Shown: positions 33,964-46,009 of the stretch, in pieces
How the letters are laid out: each line of letters starts with the position of its first letter
Position numbering within the stretch: position 1 is the stretch's first letter
NCBI GenBank assembly: GCA_021399445.1
Contig: JAJTUQ010000002.1
Location: 1,364,001 to 1,428,000, forward strand
Direction: 5' to 3'
DNA: 64,000 bases
Source of the DNA: Xylogone sp. PMI_703
Taxonomy: Eukaryota > Ascomycota > Leotiomycetes
The notes under the pieces: generated by a model
Told to the model about the DNA's origin: nothing
Seen by the model: the letters and a program-made list of their open reading frames with translations, nothing else
Database searches by the model: none
Made by a program: the position numbers and the translations under genes

Positions 33964-34434
33964 ACGCCGAGACATATAGTGACGATTCCTGATACGTAGA
34001 TCCGCAACGAACAGAATTTACCGTTTCCCTCATTGGAAGCTCTTATATCAACGCCGGGAGATATAGTGATGATCTCAGACGGGTAGACTCACAACGAACA
34101 GAGCTTATATTGGAAGTTCTCATTATGATTTCTGCTATCAGCGCCGAGAGGTATAGTGATGGTTTCTGACACCCAGATCCGCAACGAACTGAACTTACCA
34201 TTTTCCTGATCGCAAGTTCCTATTGTGATTCGTGCTATCAGCACCGAGAGATATAGTGATGATTTCCGATGCGTAGATTCGCAACGGAAGAGTTGATCCT
34301 TCTTCACATGGCAGGTTCGTTGTGATTCGTGTTGTGCACGCCGAGCAATATGGTGCTTCATAGTGAACCCTTGGGAAAGTCGAGTGCGATGCCGAGATAT
34401 ATAGTGATGATTTTCGAGAATCAGATTCGCAACG
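33964..34434 (+). repeat. Degenerate repeat array B (six units, same family as array A)
   Basis: Copies begin at about 33964, 34051, 34141, 34241, 34338 (truncated) and 34389. The first three are spaced 87 and 90 bp apart, multiples of three, and here the inter-core DNA is also recognisably repeated (a CTTATATTGGAAGTTC-like part and TGCTATCA just before the next unit). Read in one frame the cores give AETYSDDS*YVDPQRTE, AGRYSDDLRRVDSQRTE, AERYSDGF*HPDPQRTE, TERYSDDFRCVDSQRKS and AEIYSDDFRESDSQRLE. The stops sit where other units have CGA (Arg), as expected from a C-to-T change. The orientation is the same as array A, 11 kb away. Confidence 0.8.
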
Positions 34435-37400
34435 TTTAGAAGGTGTTAGAGTCAGCTTATGTCAGTGGGTGGTGTACAATAGTAAGAGAATGCGGATTGA
34501 GTGCGTAAGATGTGCACCCCCGTAACGCAACAACGGGTAAAGAAAGTAAAAGAATAGGAAATCGAGCCCAGAGTATATACATAAGAAAAAAGATATTACC
34601 GCTCGGCATCCACAAGGCTACTAATCAAGTGTGACTTAGGTGTGATGACTTATTCCCTTATTGACGTCTACTTCAGAGAACTAAGTCAGGGATTGAGCCC
34701 AGTACGAAGTGTTGATATCGTAGATTCCTTAGTACAGAGTGTGATATCTACCCAAGGCACACTGTGCCGTCTCGGTCCTAAAACAGAAATAAGAACACTC
34801 ACGAATCACAGGTCGAGATCAGTTTTGATCTCCGCTGATCTTTTTATTTTCATGGCAAGAAGCCAGCTGAAGAGAAGGAGTGACATACTTGCCCAGGAGC
34901 ATTTTCCTAATGGAGTCTTGAATACATACACACCGTAACAAGTTTCATCCACTTCACAGCTGGAGAGGTCACACAGCGCTGACTAGTATCGGTCTCTCGG
35001 AGTTAGAGTATCTCAACTCTACGTTCCAAATGACCGGCTTTCTGGCTAACCCGATCCTAACGTACGTGCATACAGGATGGTGCCTAGAAAGAGCACAACC
35101 ATGGTACGATTGCAGCCATCATTCACGAATATGTGTAGATATTATGGTGTATTCGGAAAGCAGTCTCTCTGGTTGGTGGTGCTTCGGAATAGCTGCAACT
35201 TGGCATGAGGCTTGAGATCCGACCCGTAGATTTTGTGCAGATTGAACATGGATTTACCCGCTGGCACTAGCAAAAGCTCTGGGTCGGAGCCAAGCATCGC
35301 AATGCGACCTGGCTTTACCATTACGAGCAAGAATGTGCATGAGCCAGCCAGGCATCCCGGAAAATGAAATTCGTCGATACTACCGTCTCAAAAGAAGTGA
35401 TAGCCTTGTATTGGACACTGGTGTAGAGACACAGTATCCGAGTTGGATTATGCTATCCTTCTGCGAAAATATGCCGCAGACTATGCGATTTTGAATAGCA
35501 CACAATACCATTGCTATTTTATTGACGATATAGTATGATGCAATTCCCGAAGTAAACAACATATCCCTCGGTCTTTAGAAAAGCCCCTGGTCTCATGTTA
35601 GCGTTATGTATAGAGCAAAGAACCCCACGCGTATGTATGCAAATTTTAATACTGTACATCAGCTTCTCAAACGTAAACAGTTCTCAAACAGCTTTAGGTA
35701 TTCCAGCTCCTAGTGATATCATTTGATCAAGAGAAATGGGTTCATGTCTGATACTGACATGAGCATCACTATCAGCCAATTATCAATATACCACTATGCA
35801 TCTCGTAGACTTTGACAACGCCACGGAGGACATTGACTGAATGTTCTCTTCTCGATTGGTGCCAGAACATCAAAAGATTTCGGTTATAGCGAGTTTGTCT
35901 CAGAATTCAGTCCGCTTTCTTCGACGTGCATGTGGAACCCTGACTTGCATCACAGGGCTGCATGAATTTACAGCCTTAGTAGCTGATCGACATTCCCTAG
36001 AACTTATCTGCAGCCCTCTTGGTGTCTTCGAGATATTGATAGGTAGACTACGCTCGGGGACTGACACAGGATGGGAACCTACTTACCGCCAGAGATCCTG
36101 TAGGGTAATGGATGTATGTAAAATAAGATGACTTGAGAAAAAGCAATATCAGAAGTGTTCTGGCCCTCAGGTCAGCTTTATGCATAATCCTGCGGCACAA
36201 TAACTCATCGAGATTGTCTTTATCAATTTTTGTCTTGATCAATCTCTTAATACCTGTGTGACAGGACATTGCACGAGCAAGTTATCAAAAACAAAAAATA
36301 TATATGTTGTCAAACTTCAGTCGCCAACAGCCAACCGCCAGAACAAGAAAAAGCAAATAATGCAAGGAAGCATTGTTCGATGAACAAGGACAGGATAGTT
36401 AGCAGAAGAAAGTCTAGAATTCACCCACCCGGAAAGGAGTAAATGACACAACTTGATGCAGTTTAGAGGTGCGGCTAATTGCAATCACCCACGCAAACTG
36501 GATGTATGAAATATCAACCTACTACCTTGCTTTATGATGCAAAATACCCGTATCTTCGGCATAGAAAACCACTACAAAAGTATCGATCTTCTTTCGGCGT
36601 CGTAGATCCCATGACTTGAGATGGCGGTCTCCTTTTGTCCGCACGTAGCATGTCACTTGCATGCCTGAGTGAGATTAATTATTTCCGAAACCGCAACAGA
36701 GCCTATTCTTAGATTGTTCGTGTGGCAATTTCTATATCCGCGAAGAAAAAACACTCAGCATGGCAAGCATATGCATTATTAGGTCAAGTAGGCGAGTCCG
36801 GGCAGATCACCTACCTTTACTTGCTTGAATTCAAGGGTTTTTGGAGCATCAAAAGGAACCTCAGAAGATAAGCCCCCCATTCATTGCAATCAGGTTGTGG
36901 GTACCCAGTACCCATCGGAGCCGCAATGTAACAGGTCACCGCATGAATTCTCAGTAACGGTTTACGAACGGCCACTGCCATCCTATCCGAAATATCAGCT
37001 TTGCTAGAGAAAGCCACCTCCACAGAAGCAATATATCAACTGTAGTGGTTGCATCATGCTGACAACTCTGCTACCCATTACCTTGCTGTTCGTACTTTCA
37101 TACAGGCCACAGTACTTCACACCTTTTTGGTCTGGGCATTCGTGGAGTGCCATGGATAAATGCCTCTTGGGGTAATAGTGCACAGACAAGAAAGTGTGAA
37201 ATACGGTATTGCTCCCCGTACGAAGTAATTCCAGGGAAGAGTATCAGCATACTGTTGCTGACATGCCGGCAAGCGGTCCGTATCCGTGGCGAAACTCTGC
37301 ATCCAAGCCTCGTGGCTACTTGACCGTCAGCTCCTCCATGTGATCAAAGCAGCAGTAATCAGGAAAATCGAAGACTAGTCCCCTGCTTAGAAACTATCTT

Positions 37401-39002
37401 AAACAAAGATTTAGCCGTCTTGGTCTACACCAATCATCTATCGCGAAGAGCGCGATTGAAACTTGAGCACTTGGCGTTGACGTGCAGAAGATTTGCTGTC
37501 AAATGCTCCAGCCTATACCCATGGATATACAGAATTGTCCATGAAGACTCTAACTCGCTTCTCATATCCGTACGTCACCTCAAACATAGAGCATCAACAG
37601 ACTAATAGATATCAAGTCGATCACCTCCCAATAAAGGGAAGCAATACTTAAAGTCGTAGCATATCGAATGCGAAAAGGTCCGAGAAACAAAAGTAAGAAA
37701 TTCAGAGCTGCAATGACAAAATACCAAGTGCTATTGTTACCTGGACTAGGGAAGATGACGTGGAGATTTGAGGCGATGCACGCTGCTCAAATGTGCGCTC
37801 AACGACTCTGTATGTCTCAAAGCCCCTAGAAAAAAGTTCGTACTATAGTGCAATGCAGTAAGAGATTCGGCGTTCAGATTGGGCAAATAATGTAAGGTAA
37901 GGTCGAAGTGGGGGAGGGGATCTACTCTGAGAGTCGCACTGTTCCTGACCCATGCCGTGGCTCACTGTCGACTACCGGATTAGCATAAGCATGGTAAAAT
38001 GTGAACTTTGCAACTATCGTGTTCCCCCTGTTCAGACAAATTCTACAGCCAGGATTAATAATATTGATCATCTAAAGACTTTCCCATCAAAGGAATGCGA
38101 TGATGTTATCTCCCTGTCTAGTAACGTTGCAGTGAGATGGGGTTGAAAGCGCTGTACTTACATATGGTAGTAGTCGTTTATTTTCGGGGACTTCAAAATG
38201 AAGTACCGGAGCACTAGATTAGACGACATGCTATACCGCAGTACTGTACTTGATTATAGATCAACCAATCGCATTATCGAACCTGATATGAGCTGATCTG
38301 TTAGGAGGTTAACGCCGATAACTGCAATAGTTCAATAGTGGTGATAAAGATATGACCAGCTAATTAACTGATAATAGGTGGGCGGGATTATATCCGAGCT
38401 TTTGTTTTGCCGGATTTAACCAACACACTGGAAGGCCTTCTAGGAGGTGATGGTGTTTGAGTTATTAGGAATCTTCTAACAACCTATAGAGACTTACCTT
38501 AAGGGACTAAGGATAAGGACTTGGGATGGCTTTGTGGCCATGATGTGACTGGCGTGCCAACTCCTGCATATCTTGAGTTGGAACTGCACGCTATGCCAAC
38601 ATCAACGACTGTTCTGATTTGGTGGCTCAAAGGTCTATGATTGTGCATTAGGGGTTGCGACGGACTCTCGTAGCTAACTTAGCATCTAAGCCTCAATGGG
38701 ATAGATTGCTGATATGCGCACCGTCGGAATGATCCAGGAACCTCATTAGCTTCCTGAATATACACAGTAAGCAGATGGTTGATGAGAAATGTGATTGGCA
38801 CGAAGAATAACATGTTCGTTTGGGGCACGGTAGAGAGGGTAAATCCCGATACCTAGGCATAAGGTAGAGAAAGTACCAGCCCGCACTACCGTATTTTCAA
38901 TATCTAGCTGTCGGTGAGAAATCAGAAGCCTCACACCAAGAGCCCAATAACCTCATTCCCCGAAAAGGACAAGTAAGCGATAACTATGGCCTGCAACCCT
39001 AT

Positions 39003-40700
39003 ATGCAGCTGAACCTCGTTTCCAAATTCCGAAACTCATGGCTATCAAAGGAGGTGTGGGAGCTAGCATACGGTAGGGTGGTGGTCAAATGTGTCAAAAG
39101 TGCTTGGGACTTGGTCTCGCCCTCGACCTTCTGTCTTGATGACTGCAAATACCCAATTGCGACCAGGCAGACCGTCAAGGTAGTCGGGAACAAGTCGGCG
39201 TTATACCCGAAGACGGGCCTTCATGCCCTGGGTTTTGTCGGATCGGCGAGCGCCTGATTTGATCGGAGAATTGTTGGTCAGAGTGTCTCCTCGACGAGGT
39301 CGGCCACCGCACTTAAGAGAGTCCTGTAGGATCCGTCGGCTTCGAAAGTATCGTCACGGAAGATGTTCGGATGTGGCTGTCCCTAGCTTCGAGTCCACAG
39401 CGGAGGAGGGCTCTGTAGCAGCGCTCCGCCCGCAAACACAGTAACAATCCTCTCGTATCTGTTTCAACCTCGACCCAGAACGCTAGGGAGGGGCTTACAG
39501 ATCAACGTTGATGGCTTACCAGCATCTGGTTGGATGAAAGCTTGCATTCTCCAGTGACTAGCATGCGCCAACAACAAGTACTCCGGCAACCTGCAAATGA
39601 GATGATCGGGTTGATTACTGCGAGTCCTAAGCCGTAAGGTTGTAATAAGGACGAGACATCTTTTGAGGTAGTGATCATGAAAGCTTGCCGACTGGTCCCT
39701 TAGCCAAAGCCAGTTGAAGCCCTCATGGCACTGTACGGAGTGGAGTATACAGCACACCGAATCTTAGCATGCCATAACGCCAGATGCTAGTTACGCCGAT
39801 CGAGTCTGAACGTTGGTGCAGACTAGCCACGGGAAATTTGCAGCCGTGCTACCATCGAGGCCGCTGGCAACGTTCGGTCTTGCACTTTGTGTTGTTACCG
39901 GCAACCACACACTACCTTCGGTGTGCATGACGGGACACACCCGCGGTTGAAACCGCCTGGGATCCCCAGGTCCCATGAAAATATGCGCTGGATACTTACT
40001 TACAACTGGTGCTTACCGGGCTGCACGTATGGGGTTTCTAGATGCCCACTGTTGCTGGAGCTCTTCAGTCCTGTGGACGGCGATCCGGGACATCTGTTCC
40101 TGAGATACACTTCGACCAGGTGCTGGCCCGAAGAGCCTCGCCGAAAGAATGTGCTCTGACACTCTGACAACGCAGGGAGAACCTCTAGCGAAATTCCCAG
40201 CTGGGACCTGGACCACGGCAATCTTCAGATGCTCGATCTCCAAGGGGCGATGGGAAGATCCTTCTGCCCTCGCCATACTCGCTTCGGATGCCTCAATGAA
40301 GGTGCCATCGCAGATACCGTATCTCTTCCCTCCAGGAGTGAAGGGCAGCAAGGTGAGATGGGAGATGGACTACCTTACCATTGGTGCGGAAGGGCCAATC
40401 CCAAGTTACTATGGCGTATTTTGCGAATCTTCGAAAATGGGCTGACCCTTCTGGATCGCTACCAGTACGAGAGCCGAGAAGTTAGCACCGTTCCAAGGGC
40501 AAGAGACAAGACACCATCCCCACGTGGCTTCAGGATGGAGCTTCAGTTCTGTCACTTTTTGACAGTTTTGACGCGGCGCTCGCAGGCCCTGTGGAGCATG
40601 GGCGCAGTGCGTAGTGCGAAGATCCAACTGCTCTAGAGCTGGATCGCCCAAGTCCTGTGCAATGGCTTCCTGGAGCGGGGATCTGTTGAGGATCCTAGGC
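39003..40700 (+). pseudogene. Decayed coding segment, family not identified
   Basis: Base composition rises here relative to the flanking A/T-rich DNA, and the plus strand shows protein-like stretches broken by stop codons. The best is a frame with an ATG at 40149 that encodes 98 residues (TTAIFRCSISKGRWEDPSAL and following) and reads on, past single TGA codons near 40104 and 40443, into equally plausible sequence on both sides. Upstream pieces at 39003-39257 and around 39490-39785 behave the same way. TGA and TAG interruptions would fit C-to-T mutation of repeated DNA, but I did not identify a second copy. No homologous family was recognised. Confidence 0.35.
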
Positions 40701-43415
40701 TCCCCGTCAGCACTTGGACATCGAAATGCAGGGTAGAGGCGCCTTAAAAATCTCCAAATTGCATGACTCAGCGGCGCAAACTAATGCTATCGAGGCGAAA
40801 GGCCAGCCTTGGAAGCAACAGGGAAAAGTCAGACAAAATTCCATTCAGGGGACTGATGTGAGAGCCCCCCTGATCCTGGAGGTATTGATGCTGCAGAGAA
40901 TCAAGATGGTTGTGATGGGAGTCCGGGGATGCTGGTGAAAGAGGAAAGTAAGCACAGCCATTTCTTGGGATGGATGAGCACCACAAGCAAGACAAAGGGG
41001 GAGGAAAAGAGAGAGGGAGAGAGATAGCGTGAGAATGCGGTATGAGTTGAGCCCGGCGGTCACGGGATCCGCCTTACTATTGGAGATAGAACTCGGCAAT
41101 GAGGGCCCAAGAGCAATTCTTAGGTGTCTTACAGGCAGGTTATAGGCATGTCGGGACTCGTAATAGCGTTGTGACAGCCCGATCGCCGCCTAGCAGTGCT
41201 CTCACTGAATCCGCCGGCGGGCTCTAGAAGCCTCCGCCGGTGCTGTGTGCTGGGCAGGCGTCTGCAGCAGTCACAGCGCTGGAGAGTGCTCCAAGGATAG
41301 CATTGCACATTAACTGCACATTTGCTGCACATTCTACTGTACCGTACTGCACAGTTACTGTAGAGCACGCGCTGCCCAACCAGCAGGCTGCAGCAGGCTG
41401 CGGCAGTCAACCCTCCATACTGGCTGTGGGCGACCCGGGAGGCTGCTGTGACTGCCGCTCAAGGCTTGACCTCCCAATGTGCAGGGTGGCAGGGTCTCAT
41501 CCGGCTGCAGCTTGGGGTGGAGCAAGAGCCGGCCACTGCCCTGATCATTGTGCACAGAGAAGCCAGCGATCCAATTGCAGGTGTTTAGCTGGAGACGTCT
41601 AGTGAACGCTCTAGTGAGTTGATCCACGCACCCAAAGCAGGAAAAAGGCCTCGAGCCATGTTCGTCGCGGCATACTCCACTCTCCGATAGAGTTGTGGCG
41701 TGCCCTACCGTAGGAGCGAGTACGATAGCTGGGCACGCTCGGTAGGTACCAAAGGACTGTACCGCTTCGTACTGTACCAGACGCAGTGCACCACGACGTC
41801 AAGTGCGGACCCGATTTATCTGAGGGCGTCCAAACCGTTGAAGGGGTCAAGATAGCCAGATAGGTGCAAGATTGGTTCCAGCACTCCTGAGTCCACTGCA
41901 GCTTGTCCTGCGGGGGGCAAATCTGCTCTCCTCTGCATCCCTTCTGCGTCCCTGAGCTCTGCCTGGGAATCCTGTTTGCTCTTACTGCACAGGGCGACGT
42001 CCCCGCTGAGAGAAGCGCCCACCTCCGTGATTATTTGCGTATTTGAAATATTCCTTTCTCCAAGCACCCTGCTGTGCTCGTAGAGATACCATACACATAT
42101 CTCGCCCACTTACCGAAAATACAGTAAACCCAACTCGGCTGTGTCGTTCCTGGTTCTGAACTGTACAGATGCGCTCTCCTTGTAGGGGTTAGAAAGCCAC
42201 AATAATACGCTGGAGCGAGCGTGGTCCTGGGTGCTTCCACATCCTCCTCCATCACTAGGGCTGCCTCACACGGTGACCTCTCAGCTCTCCTCCCTATCTC
42301 TCCAAGAGCATTGACTATGCGGCAGCTGCTAGCAGGCACACCCCAACCTGCACTGGGTATCTGTACTGTGTAGGTACGCTTTCCGAAGGTACTGCGCAGT
42401 ACATCACCGATGGAGACTTATTACCTTGCTGGGGCGGCCCAATTGGGGAAATGGTTAGTACGTGCTCTAAGGTCTGCTAGGGCTGTAGCGGAGGCCGGCG
42501 TTGACAGGCATCGGTGGGAGGGCCTAGGATGAAGGGCTGGCCTCAATGTCACCCAATCTCGTGGCGTCACAGACCATTGGGACCAACCTCCAGACTTCGC
42601 GGATAATAAAATCAGAGTCTCAGGTCGGACTTAGTTGGCCTGTGATGATGTAGTTTCTTGCTTCTCTAGCCCTCTTCCGCCTTTCCTTATATCTCTATTG
42701 CCGATTCGCTCCCCAGACTGTATCATTCGAGTATTGCCGCGACATCACCCTCCATTATTCCGAGATACACTCTGAGCCTGCCTTGCCTCGTTATCTTTTT
42801 CTCTTTGTCACGCATTGAGACCTCCAGCTCATGTGTGGCAGGCTTCACAGGGCTGCTTTAGACTGTTGAGCGTGTGGCGTGAGGGCACCCTCTCCCATTC
42901 GTTGTCGAAGCTGTTGAACTCCACGAAGGCTGCTTATCCTAGGGGCAGAAACTGTACAGCTGGATCCGGCTGGCCTAACAACAGCACAGATTCCCACTGC
43001 AGGACATCAAGCCACAAGATATTCCTTCAGATTCCTGGATTACTATCCTGTCTCGCTCAATGCGAATACTCCGAGTTCTGATCTATTAAGGCCCTCAGTA
43101 GACTCGACATCCACCACTCCTTTTCGCGCCGCTCAACGCCGGGCCTTACCACTACCCTTCTTAAACTTTCTTCACCTTGGTCCTTGAACAATTAGCATCT
43201 GTTGCTTCCTAGGAACACTCTCCAAATCCACCCATATCTGTAACTCAGTTACAGCCTCGACTGTTAACAAGACGAAGGTCCCGGATAATCCATTGGAGAA
43301 TTAATACACCTGTTGACGCAGAAATTGAATGTGGAATTGATACACTTGGGGAACAATTGCCGGAACGAAGAGGCCTATCAACTATTCCCAGTTGTACGCG
43401 AAATCCACGCAATTG

Positions 43416-44905
43416 ATGGCACTCTCTGTCCAACATCAAGGCCGCTCGATGTCGAATATGTGGGACATGGGCGATCCACCTACATCATTCTCATCGATGG
43501 TCTCAGAGACTATACCGATATCGTCGACTTACCAGTACCCAGTGCCCCCTGGCAGCTTAGACCCATCAACAACCATGATTCCCAGCTTCCATCAACTTCC
43601 TCTAGATCCGACTCCCGTTCACACGCCCAGTGATTCTAAACCATCACCCCCATCTATCAACAAAAATGGAGGTGCGATGGACTCGAATGCTGGGAAGATA
43701 AAACGATCAATGTCGACGCCAAATGTCCGATCTCAGTCAACAATGGATGCAGCAACAGCCTTAGCTATGTCGGCCGAAAAGAGAAGGAATAAACTAGGTT
43801 ACCATCGAACATCCGTTGCATGTGGTAAGTAGCGAAATAATCCCAACAGTATGTGTCCAAATTATCCTGCCAGTGTAGACTAACACTTCAGTTCAGGTCA
43901 CTGTCGTCGAAGGAAAATCAGATGCATACCTGCTCCCGGCGATCCACAGAACCGTTGTTCTAATTGTATCAGATTAAAGAAAGAATGCAACTTTTATCCC
44001 GTCGACCAGCAGCCTCCATCAGAGACGAAGCGCAGAGACTCTACCAAAACGACTAGCGGCGCTAGCGTAGCCTCAGCATCATCTTCTCCCACAGCTCTAT
44101 CTGAGCAACTGTCTGAGGGGGGCAATCTCCAGTATTCTAACGCAAGTATGCCACCGATACAGGAGTTGGATGGTCCAAAGCGTCGTAGGACTGATAGCTT
44201 CTCTTCTGAAGTTAGAGGTATGTGATTGTTTTCCTGAGATATTGTATCACATAACTTACTAAACCAATAATAGCAGGCTCCAGTCGTGGTCTAGAGTATC
44301 CCCCGATTTCTTCTGCGGGTTGGGTACCAAGTGAGCCTTCTGCAGTCAGAGGTACGAATCCTCATGGTGATATGCCTCTCTCAAGTTGGCGAATTAATGC
44401 TCAAGATTCACCAGTGACACCCACATTTTCACCTTACGGACAAGGACAGATGTCTCTGCAGAGTTGGCAACAGCCTGTTGCAGATGCTAGGGATGAGATG
44501 TCCTGGTCTCTGCCTCAGAGATCCGCTTCATACGGTAATCTAGAGGCTCTTCACAGTGGCCACCAGTACTCCGCGTACCCACAGCCGACTACCCATCATA
44601 TCGCTGAACCCTATCCACCGAAGCATGGTGGCCATCATCCCGCACTATATCCCCAGGGAGTCTCAACATCACCAACAACTCTTTCTGAGTTATCTTCAAA
44701 TCCAGCGGATGGATTACCTCAAGCTTATAACCACTGGCAGCAGCCTTACCCATCTATGGAGCCAAACGGCCCCGCATATGGGTCATGGAATGGCAATCCA
44801 CGACATCCACAAATGGTCGAAGCGGGACAGGTACCAATGCAGTACGGCTATCCAGAACCGCCAAACGGTTCTTATTATCCGCCTCCACCCAATCCAAGGA
44901 CTTGA
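43416..44905 (+). CDS. Zn2Cys6 transcription factor
   Basis: Three exons, 43416-43824, 43897-44217 and 44277-44905, 452 residues. The first ATG in frame is 43416; an alternative start is the Met at 43449. Intron 1 splits the zinc cluster: the joined sequence is SVACGHCRRRKIRC, giving C136-x2-C139-x6-C146-x10-C157-x2-C160-x6-C167, a canonical binuclear cluster. It is preceded by a basic KRRNKLGYHRT segment and followed by VDQQPP. After the cluster the protein is Ser/Pro/Gln/His-rich without the fungal-specific middle homology region, so this is a short regulator with a probable C-terminal activation domain (Tyr/Pro-rich, ending PPPPNPRT). Such factors bind CGG-type half sites. The long CT-rich leader upstream hints at post-transcriptional control. 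Confidence 0.88.
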
Positions 44906-46009
44906 GACATGGTAGACTCCTTGACAATTCTGGACAATTTCAATTTGCTAACCCCTGGCGGGAATATATGCGTTTTTGGAGAAAGAAGACCATAGCTAAA
45001 AGTGGGGAGTTTACAAAGGGCTTGACGCTCGAAGCTTCCAAAGTGCCAACGTTTAACTGCACCGTGCGCCGCGGTGAAGAGAATTTTATGCCGGCGGAAT
45101 ATCAGGCGGTGAGGATATTGCCGGTAATATCATTGTATTATGTACCTAAACGGATAAAGAGATCCGTCTAAATGAACAAAATGAGTATGACATTTACGAA
45201 AAGGGAGGATTTATTTTGGGACTAATCTATTACGATTAGAAGAAGCATACCAGCGCTTGTGTGATAAATTTCTGAGAGCAAACATGGAACACGGGGTATG
45301 GGGGCAAAAAAAAAGTTTTTAAGAGTGCATCAGGATATGTGATATTTGGGACGGACAATGGGTTTTGTATTGGCATAATTGACAGCGCTGGGTTGAGCTG
45401 ATCAATGGGAAACCGAGGCTTTAGGTTCGCTTTTTCATATATTTAGGAATCTTTGAGAGTTTGTTACGACTTCTCTTCGTTTGGTTCGGCAAATATTCGA
45501 TTCTGCTGTGTTTGATAGCAAGATAATTTAGAGTTTTTTTTCTCTAGATGTAACCTTTTATAATGATCCAATCTGGTGCTTGTACGACATGAACTAGTGC
45601 TGACACTTTATTGACGTAACACAAGCATACCGAGAATAGTGGTGACTCTTCAAAGAGATACAGATTTCGGAGTTGATTTACATCCTGACGGCGGTATTGT
45701 TCAATCTCGGGTGTATCAAAGACACTGGAACAATCTCTTTTCGGCTGTTGATACAGACCACATTTCACTGCCCAACTTCATGTTTTGAAACATCAGCAGC
45801 AGCTTTATGTAACATGACTTTCTCTGGTTTCCCTCAGAGGTGCCTTTGTATTGAGCGACAGCTCAATTGACGGATAAATGAACCAACTCCTGGGAAACTA
45901 ATTCCAAATCGGGCACCAAACCACAGACTCCACGCTATAAATGCTGCACAATACCAAAGAACTCCGTATCAGAACGCCAGTATTGACATCTTCCCCAGAA
46001 AGAAATTCT
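44906..46009. other. Intergenic, convergent 3' flanks
   Basis: T-rich 3' flank of the Zn2Cys6 gene and spacer before the convergent DUF202 gene. No credible frame or RNA gene is seen. Confidence 0.55.

Larger units (their letters stand above)
30459..43415. other. Gene-poor region of about 13 kb
   Basis: No intact gene with a recognisable domain. 30.5-32.4 kb is fairly GC-rich, with scattered frames on both strands, including a minus-strand helical stretch near 31440-31290. 32.5-39 kb is A/T-rich with many stops and short frames (e.g. 32967-33236, 35841-36131), and contains repeat array B at 34 kb. 39.0-40.7 kb looks like decayed coding DNA (listed separately). 41.1-42.5 kb has CAGTAC motifs and GC-rich short frames. 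42.6-43.4 kb is CT-rich and is probably promoter and leader for the Zn2Cys6 gene. Confidence 0.5.

Noticed and set aside
23015..34434. CRISPR-like interpretation of the spaced repeats
   Set aside because: Repeats are strongly diverged, spacing is irregular, the inter-core DNA is itself repeated in array B, and the genome is eukaryotic with spliceosomal introns.
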